DNA of 64,000 bases from Ichthyophis bannanicus (lineage: Eukaryota; Chordata; Amphibia; Gymnophiona; Ichthyophiidae): assembly GCA_033557465.1 (NCBI GenBank), contig CM066039.1:396447440-396511439 (forward strand). Direction: 5' to 3'. The translations under genes and the position numbers were made by a program. This document shows, piece by piece, positions 54,197 through 64,000 of this stretch. Positions within the stretch are counted from its first letter, which is position 1. Each line of letters starts with the position of its first letter. The notes beneath the pieces were generated by a model. It was given only the letters and a program-made list of their open reading frames with translations. It was not told the DNA's origin and ran no database searches.

Positions 54197-55650
54197 GTAG
54201 GATGCCAGTCAGTTAGTCCATCCAGCATCTTGAAGGGGCTGCAAATGGCAAGCTGTCTGACATGTACGTTTGCCTCCCTGCACATACAGCTCATGATGGA
54301 TTCCTGCAATGTTTCTAACCATCATGTGCTGTAGCTGCATCCCAGGTCTAAATTAGATTTCTCCTTTAGTGCAGTGTGCATTGCGCCGGGATGCTTTGCC
54401 TTGTATGTCTGAGTGTGAATCGGGCCCTAAATGTTTCTGAGTTACAGAGCAAAGCTGATAACTTGTGCTGGGGGCAGAGGGGTCCTGAAAAGGCGGCAGT
54501 AGACAGAGGTCACACTGCAGCATCTTGATTGTCTCGTGTCATGCTTCTTTCAGCAAGTGCTTGATGCTGCAGCGCTCATGTTCAGGGGCTAATTACACTC
54601 ACTCAGCTCCATTATCCCTCATCCTGTGCCCCCCAATCTATCAGTGGATGACATGAGAACCATCAACCTTCCCACTACTGTTGGGACCTCCTGCCACTTT
54701 CTCCTGCCTCCTTCAGGGCCTGACCATAGATCTACTTGGAGAAAGTCTGTGCACGAAAGAAGGAATCTATTCGGCATCAGGAAATTCCCATAATATTTAT
54801 GACTGACTGAATATGTGGGCCTCATTATTCAAAGAGATTAATGTGGTTAGCAGACCTACTAAGCACATTAATCACACTGAGCAGGGTATTAAGCAGCGCT
54901 AATGCGGTTAGTGTCGCTGAATATCTGGGGTGCTGCCTGTAGCTGGCTAGCATTAGGTTGTTGCAGGGGTGGAGCAGTGACAGTCGGTCAGTGTGGGTTA
55001 CCCCTCAGCAGCGAGAGACTGTCCTAACTGGGTAATGGCTGAATATCGCCACTGCCTGCTAACCTTCAGGACTGTCCAGTAGAGACGGATGGTCAGTGCC
55101 GGCTCTTGGGGTCAGCAGCGAAGGCTAAGCACTTCAGAACCACTAGCTGCCATCTCTGCTGCTGACGGTCGGACCCATGCTGTAGAATTGCAAAGTCACC
55201 CAGCACTTTGACTCGGGTTTCTTGAAATGCAGCTTATGGGAATGAAGTGTATTTATTTTTAAAACATTTATATACTGCCATTTGCCACAGCATTCACGGT
55301 GGTGTCTGTACAGCTCCATCTGGCAGGACCCATTAATTCCACCTCCACCCCCAAAAGCTAACTCCAGCTGCTGCCCAACAGCTACCAATAGTTACTCCCT
55401 CTAACCATCTGTCACCCAAAGAGCTCAGGGAAAACTCCTCCTACTACTTATCATTTCTATAGCATTACAAGATGTACACAGCGCTGTACAGAGACATGCA
55501 AAACATGGTCCCTGCTCATTAGAGCTTACAATCTAGTCAAGACAACACAATAGCTGAGGGCAAGGATGTATCTAGGAGAGTGGTAAGGAAACACATAGGA
55601 GACTATGGATCAGGAAAAAAGGGTTTTAACACTTTACAAAAGGACAATAG
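54197..55650 (+). other. Intron 2, 5' part
   Basis: Contains a LINE 3' scrap at about 55440-55620 (tagcattacaagatgtacac, cagcgctgtacagagacatg, catggtccctgctcattaga). A ggctgaatatcgccactgcc stretch near 55030 resembles the satellite unit at 61.1-63.5 kb. The rest is unassigned. Confidence 0.45.
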
Positions 55651-55829
55651 ATTAATCTCCATCCGTAGCACTGACATCACCAAGCGCAATGACAGCGTGA
55701 GCTCGGAGCTCCGGTGCCAGTCCTCAAAGAAATAGTGGCAAACACTTACCCCCAAGCACAGAAATCATCCCCGAAAGGGCTCTTAGGCAGTGAAGAGCAG
55801 AGCGTTGGATGGCTGACCTCCGGGAATTC

Positions 55830-56690
55830 GCATTTGCTGGGGGATGCTCAGATGGTCGAGGAGACAGCAAAATGGCCGCCAAAAGTACATGTGGCTTTGT
55901 TTTGGAGAAAGAGGAGGGCGTGGGAACGGAGTGGAAAGGAACACCGGGACACTCCTGCAGGTAACACTGGAGGAACTAACACACTGCTTTGGTGATTTCA
56001 AGTCAGAGCTCTCAGTAATGAAGCAGGAGCTCGGTGGTCTGGTGGGGGAACTGGGCAGATGTGGGGGAGAGCAGGAGGAACAGTTGGAGCAGCTGGAGGA
56101 GAACCAGGTCAAGATTTTAGCTGAATTGAAAGCTCATGAAGAGTGGAAGGAAACCCTGCTATTAAAACTTGAGGACCTGGAGAATAGGTGCTGGTGGAAT
56201 AATCTGAGGCTGAGATGGGTGCCCGAGGAGCTTGAATTCTTGGACTGCAAGCGGGTAGCTGAGGACATATGCAAGAGGCTCTACACTGTGCTGTGGTGGG
56301 GACGCTGAGGTGCCTGCATAGATAAAACTGGACTGGGCGCATAGAGCCTTGGGGTCACCTAGGGCGAATATGCCAAGGGACATAGTAATATGCCTGATGA
56401 CTATGAAATCAAGTAGTGCATAGCTGCAAAGATGCAGACACTGAACAACGTTGAGTGGGAGGGCTACAGGGTATCTACCATTGCGGATCTGGCTGTGGAT
56501 ACACTGCAGAGGTGCAAGGAAATGGCGCCAATTACCCAGAGGTTGCGGCAAGAACGTTTATGCTATAGGTGCTATACCCATTGTGGACTGGCTTTTACCA
56601 AAGAGGGAAGACTCGGTGGGCACGCACTCTACCAGAGGCAGTCCAGGCGATGGGAGCAGCAGGACTATCTGTGGAGGTGCCCGTATTAGA
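55830..56690 (+). pseudogene. L1 ORF1-like RNA-binding protein remnant
   Basis: A Glu/Leu/Gln-rich coiled-coil stretch (LEELTHCFGDFKSELSVMKQ, EQEEQLEQLEENQVKILAEL) leads into LEDLENRCWWNNLRLRWVPE, the start of the L1 ORF1 RRM. The C-terminal domain continues in another frame with YRVSTIADLAVDTLQRCKEM and a Y...GLAF segment. The frame is broken at about 56306 and beyond. Confidence 0.72.
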
Positions 56691-57133
56691 GGACACATGG
56701 AAAGAAGCGGGCTAGAAGCACGTTTGCTGGACCAGAGTACAAGCAGAGGACACCAAGAAGAGAAAGAAGGGCCAGCGAGGACAGTGCCACTTGACTGGAC
56801 TGGGTTAGGGTCATGTGGTTTGGTTTGAAACCTAATTCTGTTCCTAGGACAGTGGTGAGGGGAAGACGAGGGGGGGGGGTTTGAAGAGGGAGATGGTAAA
56901 AATGTTGGGGGGAGGAGGAGTGCAGGGGAAAATGATGTTTTATGGTCGGGGTGCGGTGAGGTGGGGGTTGAGGGAGGGAGAGGACTGGTGGGAGGGGATC
57001 GGACGAGGAGAGGTCACTACTCCTTGGCAGGGCCTCTGGTGACAAGGGCTGGCATGGTGGGATGAGAGAAGGGAAGCAGGGGACTGGGGAGGGGAAGATG
57101 GGGGGGGGGAGGAGTGGTGGGGGGTAGGGGGAA

Positions 57134-57511
57134 ATGATAGCGGTGGCTACCATTAATGCGAAGAGTTTGAACTCCTGGAATAAGAGGCGAATGCTGGACA
57201 AAGAGGAGGGGAGACTGAAGGCTGATGTACTATGTGTGCAAGAAATCCATTTGAAGATGGCACAAAAGAGGATGTTGCAGTCACTCCGGTATCCCCAGAT
57301 ATATTTGGCAGCTGATCGCAGAGCACCTAAGAAGGGGGGGGGGGGAGGGATTTTGGTGGTGGACAATAAGAGGGTCACAGTACAACAGATTGTATGGGAC
57401 TCACTGGGTCGGTACTTATGCTTAAGAGCAGGGACTGAGGGGGAGGAGGTGGGGACTGTATGTGTATATGGTATGTATAGTATGTATAGTATGTATGTAT
57501 GGCCCCAATGA
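57134..57511 (+). pseudogene. L1 ORF2 endonuclease N-terminus, truncated
   Basis: ATINAKSLNSWNKRRMLDKE, LKADVLCVQEIHLK and PKKGGGGGILV match the first part of the L1 AP endonuclease. It ends in a GTATGTATA repeat (57464-57500). Confidence 0.75.
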
Positions 57512-57829
57512 TCAGCAGGGGGAGTTTTATGAGTTGCTGATGGAGAAGTTGGGGGAGTTTGGGAATATCCCTCTTATAGTGGAGGAGGAACTGGAGGGGA
57601 GGCCGAGAGTGGAGGAGGGTATAGAGGGAGGGGGCAGCTAATGAGCTAGAGGGGGGTGCTGATCTGGGCAGGGGGAGGCGGAAAGGAACAGGTAGGTTGG
57701 AGGTCGGGGGAGGAGAAGGGGGATGAGAGGTGGGGGGAATCAGGGGGTATAGAGAGGGATGGGAAGGGGAGGGTCTGGAGGGGGATTGAGGGTTAAAGGG
57801 ACTGGGGGGGAGAATGTTGGACCACTCTG

Positions 57830-58900
57830 TACAATCATAAGATCTCATAACCTATACGTCCACGTCTGCGCTGATAATAATCAACATACACCAACCCACA
57901 CTATCCACCCATGCAGAATGCTTCAAGGACATAACCAACTGGCTGAAAGACAACAACCTTCAAATCAACTATAACAAAACGGAGGCCCTCCTACATAACA
58001 AAAGATACCACCTTTGTCCCCTCCCCCCACTAGAACATAAACCCAACAATCAAAACCCAGACTGAAGTCCGGTATCAAGGGATCACCCTTGATCAACACC
58101 TCACTTTCAAAGCCCACATCAGCAAAATCACCAAGACAATTTACTTCAAAACAAAGACACTACAATGTCTCCGATCACTCCTTGAACCTACAGACTTCCG
58201 GACTACAAGCATTTATAATACCACCTGAATTTCTGCAATGCTGTATACCAAGGCCTCCCACGATCCACACTCCTCCCATTGCAAACAGCTCTTCACTCAA
58301 CAGCAAGGATCCCACAAGCAGCAGCAAGACATGATCTTATCACCCCTGTACTCAAATGGCTTCATTGGCTCACATTACAGAGCCAAATAAAATTCAAAAC
58401 CCTTGCCCTAACCCACAAAGCAATTCACTCTGACCCCCCTACACATCTACGCATGCTTCTTCAGACCACCAAGCAACTCAGATCTAGATGGACCTCCACT
58501 ATGAACACCCTGGTCATGCCCACCTCAAAAACAAATCTAACCAACAACATGCAAACGAGCCTTCCAGCTGTAGTCGCCCTCTATATGGAACATACTCCCA
58601 GATCAGATCCCAAACATCACAGACCTCAAAACCTTCAGAAAACATCTGAAAACTTGTTCACCGAGCCACTTCACACCCTTAATATAGGCCAGTTGACTGC
58701 ACCTACACATAGTCTAAGTCTGTATAAGCGTACATAGTTGAAGACTGTATATAGCTATAAACTCTTATGTTTCAACTGTATGGTGGTATATAGTTGATGA
58801 TGCTGTTACAATGTATTTTCTCTCTTGTTCTACTATATGTAAACCGCCTTGACCCAGTGAAAGGTGGTATATAAATACAACTAAATAAAGAATAATTGGA
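57830..58900 (+). mobile_element. L2-like LINE relic (RT end to 3' UTR)
   Basis: A decayed coding trace covers the catalytic region to the C-terminus (CADNNQ in place of YADD, then WLKDNNLQINYNKTEALLH, GVTLDQHLTFKAHI, and LKWLHWLTLQSQIKFKTLAL, TDLKTFRKHLKT in shifting frames). The 3' UTR has gtaaaccgccttgacccagt and ggtggtatataaatacaact with an A-rich end. It resembles the C-terminus of the copy at 1639-2283 but is more diverged. Confidence 0.72.
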
Positions 58901-59160
58901 AGCTGCATTGTTGATGAATAGCTGTACTCCTGTCTCAGGGGCAGGGGGAGTTTTTGGTTTGTAAGCTGTGGGTTGCTGGTTTGTTACCCTTTGGAAAATT
59001 TGAATAAAACAATTACAAAAATAAAATGCAGCTCACATCCTGATGGTTGGGACCTGATTTAAGATTCTGGCACCCATAGGCAGGAATGGAGAGAGAGGAC
59101 GTGGAGGAGGTTAGAAAGTCACAGCATGGTCCTAGGGCAAAAGGGAAAAGGCCCTTCTTC
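58901..59160 (+). other. Intron 2, unassigned
   Basis: No recognisable feature. Confidence 0.4.
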
Positions 59161-59300
59161 AGAACATAAGAACTACCATACAGGGTCACACCAAGGGTCC
59201 ATCAAGCCCAGTGTGCTGTTTCCTAGAGTGGCCAACCAGGTTACAAGTAGCTGACATATCCCAAAAGTAAGCACTTTGATGCTTCTTATCAGGGATATGC
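59161..59300 (-). mobile_element. CR1-type LINE 3' tail
   Basis: agaacataagaactaccata, cagggtcacaccaagggtcc and gtggccaaccaggttacaag follow the family 3' UTR order. A further scrap is at about 59572-59612. Confidence 0.75.
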
Positions 59301-59454
59301 AAGGTTTTTTTCTTGGACTACAATACATTAAGGGCCTGATCTTGAATTGGACAGTGCTAAGCGCCATACCGCCAACACCTTAACCCTGGATAGTCACTTC
59401 CACGGCAACAGAAGTGAATATCTGGGGTTCGCCGCACAGCCAGGACGACTTTGG

Positions 59455-59575
59455 AGGGGATTTTCGAAGGTACTAACTGGATAAGTGCCTTTGAAAATCC
59501 CTGTTTACGGCATTTACATGGTTTACCGGGCTGTAACCATGTAAATGCCTTTGGAAAATGCCGCCCTAACTGTTT
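59455..59575. repeat. Hairpin/MITE-like inverted repeat
   Basis: gcatttacatggtt (about 59510-59523) and aaccatgtaaatgc (about 59536-59549) form a perfect 14-bp stem. Outer parts (gattttcgaaggt..., ...ctttggaaaatgcc) pair weakly. Confidence 0.55.
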
Positions 59576-59770
59576 ATGGACTTTTTCTGCAGGAATTTGT
59601 CCAAATCTCTATAGCTTGAGCATATGTTACCCTATCCAGTTCCCTAGGCCTGCTGTGCCTAAATCCAGGCTGCTGGTGGTGAGAGCCTGGTGCTGTAGAC
59701 AATGCAAGTTTCTGAACATTACGCTCTCGGGCTGATGGCACATTACAGTTCTTATGTGTGCTTTTTACAG

Positions 59771-60139
59771 CAAAGCTGGAAGGGAGACCCTGCGAATTCT
59801 TTGGACAGATCTACCAGAATGGTGAGAACTTCCAGCCCATCTGCAAGCACCAGTGCACCTGCATGGATGGGGTGGTTGGATGTATGCCGCTGTGCCCACA
59901 GGAGCTGGCTTTGCCTAGAGCAGACTGTGCTAGCCCCCGCCTGGTGAAAGTGCCTGGTCAGTGCTGCGAGGAATGGATGTGTGATAGTAATCATATCTCC
60001 GAGGACTCAGGAGATACCACGGGCGGCACGGGCGACTCTTTCAGATCATCAGAAGAGCTCAGAGACGATGTAGATGTGGAGCCTGTGTCAAGCAATGAAC
60101 TGATAACCCTGCTTAGGAATGGATTCAGAGAGGAAAAAG
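59771..60139 (+). CDS. CCN1-like: CCN1-like exon 3: VWC domain and hinge
   Basis: The acceptor ctttttacag|ca precedes 369 bases. The first two bases complete the phase-1 codon from exon 2. The exon encodes a von Willebrand type C domain ([54 protein letters not shown]), very close to CCN1. An acidic hinge rich in Ser/Thr/Asp follows, ending [17 protein letters not shown]. The donor aaaaag|gtaaga leaves phase 1. The next exons, TSP1 and the cystine knot, must lie beyond 64 kb. Confidence 0.94.
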
Positions 60140-61089
60140 GTAAGAGAAAAGAATTCTTAGAGAGGCAGTTTGCAAACTGTGAGTAGCCATGAACTCTGCA
60201 ACCAGTTTTCATAGGGAAAGTATGGACAGACTTTTGCTGTGAGACACTGTGGCTAGATCTGATGGTGGTCAGATCCAGAAAGATGCAAGCGTACATTTCG
60301 AGAGGCATAACCAGTACTGAAAAGGATCTCATAATGTGTCTCTCAAAGCACTGGGGAGACCTCAGTGGGAATACCGAGTAAGATTACCAGATGTTTTGCA
60401 GGCAAGTCTGGGACTCTTATCTGAAACGGGGCAGAGGGGAGGGGGAGGGGGATGGTGCAACAAGGCATAAAGGAGGGAAGAGGAGTCATTACCCTGCCCC
60501 ACCTCACTCCAACCCATGACAGCAACAATATCACTTCCCAGCCGTTAAATCGATAGAGAACTAGAAACACTGATGCATTTCCCCTGTACTGTGCAAAATA
60601 CAGAGATAATGGATGTAAAGTCTAAGAACTGATACATTCCAATTACTAAATTGAAAATATAATGTTTTTTTCTATCCTCTCTGTCCCCATTGCTGGAATT
60701 GGGGACAGGAGGCTGCCAAACGGGTAGGAGTCGAGGACATTGAGGACCATCCCTGAATATGGGGGATGTCTGGTAACCTTAATACTGAGGCAAATTCTCA
60801 CTGGCACCTTCCGTCCCCTAACTGCAACGATAGGCAGATAGTCAGGGTGCTCTCTGTATAAGTGCTGCTGTGAAGATTTACATATAACTTTGCACCTCCT
60901 AGCGACTGAACACCACTGTTATCTGGATACGATTTTCTGCCCCAATTCCTGTCTTACATTCTTACAGGCTGGCATTTTTTCATATTTATGAATTCTGGTC
61001 CCGTTATATAAAGCCCAGTAAAAAATATAAATGCCTTAGCTGGGGATATTCACTGGAACCTATCTGGTTAGCATCAGGGCCTGTTGGGG
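60140..61089 (+). other. Intron 3, 5' part with a possible MITE
   Basis: agattaccagatgttttgca near 60382 and, reverse-complemented, aaggttaccagacatccccc near 60778 look like inverted ends of a ~400-base element. No target duplication is clear. The rest is unassigned. Confidence 0.4.
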
Positions 61090-63495
61090 GGCAGAGACTG
61101 GCACTAATCGTGTAGCCGTGACATTGGCTGCTGCCCGGTTAGCGAGGAAACACTCAGCTATCTCTAAGGCGCCAACGGCTAACGGGCCAGTAGCCAATAT
61201 CGCCGCTACCCGGTTAGCGAGGAAACACTCAGCTATCTCTAAGGCGCCAACGGCTAACGGGCCAGTAGCCAATATCGCCGCTGCACAGTTAGCGAGGAAA
61301 CACTCAGCTATCTCTAAGGCGCCGATGGCTAACGGGCCAGTAGCCAATATCACCGCTGCCCGGTTAGCGAGGAAAACACTCACCTATCTCTAAGGTGCCG
61401 AAGGCTAACGGGCCAGTAGCCAATATCGCCGCTGCCCGGTTAGCGAGGAAAACACTCACCTATCTTTAAGGTGCCAATGGCTAATGGGCCAGTAGCCAAT
61501 ATCGCCACTGCCCAGTTAGCGAGAAAAACACTCACCTATCTCTAAGGCGCCAACGGCTAACGGGCCAGTAGCCAATATCGCCGCTGCCTGGGTAGCGAGG
61601 AAAGCACTCAGCTATCTCTAAGGCGCCGACGGCTAACGGGCCAGTAGCCAATATTGCTGCTGCCCGGTTAGCGAGGAAAACACTCACCTATCTTTAAGGC
61701 GCCGATGGCTAACGGGCCAGTAGCCAATATCGCCGCTGCCTGGGTAGAGAGGAAAACACTCAGCTATCTCTAAGGCGCCGACGACTAACGGGCCAGTAGC
61801 CAATATTGCTGCTGCCCGGTTAGCGAGGAAAACACTCACCTATCTTTAAGGCGCTGATGGCTAATGGGCCAGTAGCCAATATCGCCACTGCCCGGTTAGC
61901 GAGGAAAACACTCACCTATCTCTAAGGCGCTGACGGCTAACAGGCCAGTAGCCAATATCACTGCTGCCCGGTTAGCGATGAAAACACTCACCTATCTTTA
62001 AGGCGCCGACGGCTAACGGGACAGTAGCCAATATCGCCGCTGCCCAGTTAGTGAGGAAAACACTCACCTATCTCTAAGACGCCGACGGCTAACGGGCCAG
62101 TAGCCAATATCGCCGCTGCCCGGTTAGTGAGGAAAACACTCACCTATCTTTAAGGCGCCGATGGCTAATGGGCCAGTAGCCAATATCACCGCTGCCTGGT
62201 TAGCGAGGAAAACACTCACCTATCTTTAAGGCGCCGATGGCTAACGGGCCAGTAGCCAATATCGCCGCTGCACGGTAAGCGAGGAAAACACTCACCTATC
62301 TTTAAGGTGCCGATGGCTAAAGGGCCAGTAGCCAATATCGCCACTGCACGGTTAGCGATGAAAACACCTATCTCTAAGGCGCCGATGGCTAACGGGCCAG
62401 TAGCCAATATCGCCGCTGCACGATTAGCGAGGAAAACACTCACCTATCTTTAAGGTGTCGATCGCTAACGGGCCAGTAGCCAATATCGCCGCTGCCCGGT
62501 TAGCGAGAAAAACACTCACCTATCTCTAAGGCGCCGACGGCTAACGGGCCAGTAGCCAATATCGCTGCTGCCCGGTTAGTGAGGAAAACACTGAGCTATC
62601 TCTAAGGTGCCAATGGCTAATGGGCCAGTAGCCAATATCGCCACTGCCCAGTTAGCGAGAAAAACACTCACCTATCTCTAAGGCGCCGACGGCTAACGGG
62701 CCAGTAGCCAATATCGCCGCTGCCTGGTTAGCGAGGAAAACACTCACCTATCTTTAAGGCGCCGATGGCTAACGGGCCAGTAGCCAATATCGCCGCTGCC
62801 TGGGTAGCGAGGAAAACACTCAGCTATCTCTAAGGCGCCGACGGCTAACGGGCCAGTAGCCAATATTGCTGCTGCCCGGTTAGCGAGAAAAACACTCACC
62901 TATCTTTAAGGCGCTGATGGCTAACGGGCCAGTAGCCAATATCGCCACTGCCCGGTTAGCGAGGAAAACACTCACCTATCTCTAAGGCGCCGACGGCTAA
63001 CGGGCCAGTAGCCAATATCGCCGCTGCCCGGTTAGCAAGGAAAACACTCACCTATCTTTAAGGCACCGACGGCTAATGGGCCAGTAGCCAATATCGCCGT
63101 TGCCTGGTTAGCGAGGAAAACACACTCACCTATCTTTAAGGCGCCGATGGCTAATGGGCCAGTAGCCAATATCGCCGCTGCACGGTTAACGAGGAAAACA
63201 CTCACCTATCTTTAAGGCGCCGATGGCTAACGGGCCAGTAGCCAATATTGCCGCTGCACGGTTAGCGAGGAAAACACTCACCTATCTCTAAGGCGCCGAT
63301 GGCTAACGGGCCAGTAGCCAATATCACCGCTGCACGGTTAGCGAGGAAAACACTCACCTATCTTTAAGGCGCCGATGGCTAACGGGCCAGTAGCCAATAT
63401 CGCCACTGCCCGGTTAGCGAGGAAAACACTCAACTATCTTTAAGGTGTCGATCGCTAACGGGCCAGTAGCTAATATCGCCGCTGCACGGTTAGCT
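61090..63495. repeat. 76-bp satellite array, about 31 units
   Basis: The unit is gccgatggctaacgggccag + tagccaatatcgccgctgcc + cggttagcgaggaaaacact + cacctatctctaaggc. The first few units are 75 bp (one A fewer), so a 25-residue repeat stays open there; it is not a gene. Units differ by scattered substitutions (gat/gac, tct/ttt) with no spacer variation. Confidence 0.96.
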
Positions 63496-64000
63496 TCGGC
63501 GACTGCTGGCTTTGGCGGCGATCACCGGATATTCAGTGCCGGCACAGTGGCATTGAATGTCTGGTCTGGAGGTTGGTGGGGAGGGCTATGCACCCATTGA
63601 AAATTGGGGCCCTCTGTGACCAGCCTATGCTGCCCCGAGCATCCCAGGACCTCTTTCTGTGTTTTCCGTCTCTGCCCAAGGCATAAACTCAGCAGCAACA
63701 GCACTCGGTGCAGCTTTCAAATGTTTATAGCTGCCCTGAAGGAGGCAATTTACCCAGATAAATCAGTATTTATTTTTAAGGGGGGTATTTTAATAAAGGT
63801 TTCTTCACATGTAAAGCCTCTTCTACAAAAAGAAAATGGCTTTTCTAAAATTGTGCAGCCGTAATATGCAGATAGGTACATGCAGCAACAAGCTGGGGTG
63901 TATTTATGTTCCAGGGGGGGAGACCTTGGGTGCAGTTGTGATGTATGTATGCACGCATGCACCTGCCTCTGAGCGGGAGTAAGTTTGCACAGTTTACTCC
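63496..64000 (+). other. Intron 3, unassigned
   Basis: No gene, RNA or transposon was recognised up to the window end. Confidence 0.45.

Larger units (their letters stand above)
55650..57640 (+). mobile_element. L1-type LINE relic
   Basis: An ORF1-like region (55830-56690) is followed by a G-rich spacer (56860-57130) and the start of an ORF2 endonuclease (57134-57510). RT and the 3' end are missing. Confidence 0.7.

Noticed and set aside
56392..56410. Hammerhead core (ctgatga...gaaa)
   Set aside because: The bases between the boxes (ctat) cannot form stem II and no pairing arms are visible.
61090..63495. CRISPR-like regular repeats
   Set aside because: Units are contiguous with no unique spacers, in a vertebrate intron; this is a satellite array.

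Overview
This window is vertebrate nuclear DNA from a repeat-rich and probably large genome. The one host gene I can see is a CCN-family matricellular gene on the + strand, closest to CCN1/CYR61 and best called CCN1-like. It has a TATA promoter and a signal-peptide exon at 38012-38068, an IGFBP-domain exon at 53983-54196 and a VWC-domain exon at 59771-60139. The TSP1 and CT exons lie beyond the window. Introns 1 and 2 are about 15.9 and 5.6 kb. The repeat mix (CR1, L2-like, RTE-BovB, L1, DIRS, SCAN-type Gypsy, Penelope-type hammerhead, many hAT elements) suggests an amphibian, possibly a caecilian, but this is a low-confidence inference and no marker fixes the species.

Upstream region (1-37.6 kb). 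1-4 kb holds LINE and SINE fragments. 4.09-6.97 kb is a near full-length RTE-BovB LINE (- strand) between 80-bp direct repeats. 7.3-10.99 kb is a second BovB relic (+) split by two hAT-like insertions, one of which carries a 1.7-kb CA-rich minisatellite. 11.1-14.15 kb is an L2-like LINE (-) with an almost intact EN-RT frame and tandem 5' monomers. 14.15-21.53 kb is an LTR retrotransposon encoding SCAN-like Gag, protease and integrase but no visible reverse transcriptase, interrupted by a 2.2-kb foldback/minisatellite hAT element. 21.8-23.8 kb is a CR1-type LINE. 24.3-24.9 kb is a 51-bp minisatellite. 25.4-37.5 kb is a ~50-bp minisatellite array split by a degenerate DIRS element (itself hit by three hAT elements, a Penelope-like piece with a hammerhead motif and an L2-like tail) and by a CR1.

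Gene region (37.6-64 kb). Intron 1 carries a 57-bp x6 repeat with a splice-donor-like motif in each unit, tRNA-headed SINEs with a BovB-like tail, and a CR1 copy cleanly split by a 2,836-bp DNA transposon (46411-49246). That transposon has 13-bp perfect TIRs, a TAA target duplication and an uninterrupted 575-aa transposase-like ORF. Intron 2 holds an L1 relic and an L2-like relic. Intron 3 holds ~31 copies of a 76-bp satellite.

The main theme is nested transposition. Several insertions fall inside recognisable older copies, so empty sites and relative ages can be read directly. The strongest candidates for something new are the intact TAA-TSD transposon, the hAT-like elements that each carry a palindrome and a minisatellite, and the Gag-PR-IN element without RT.
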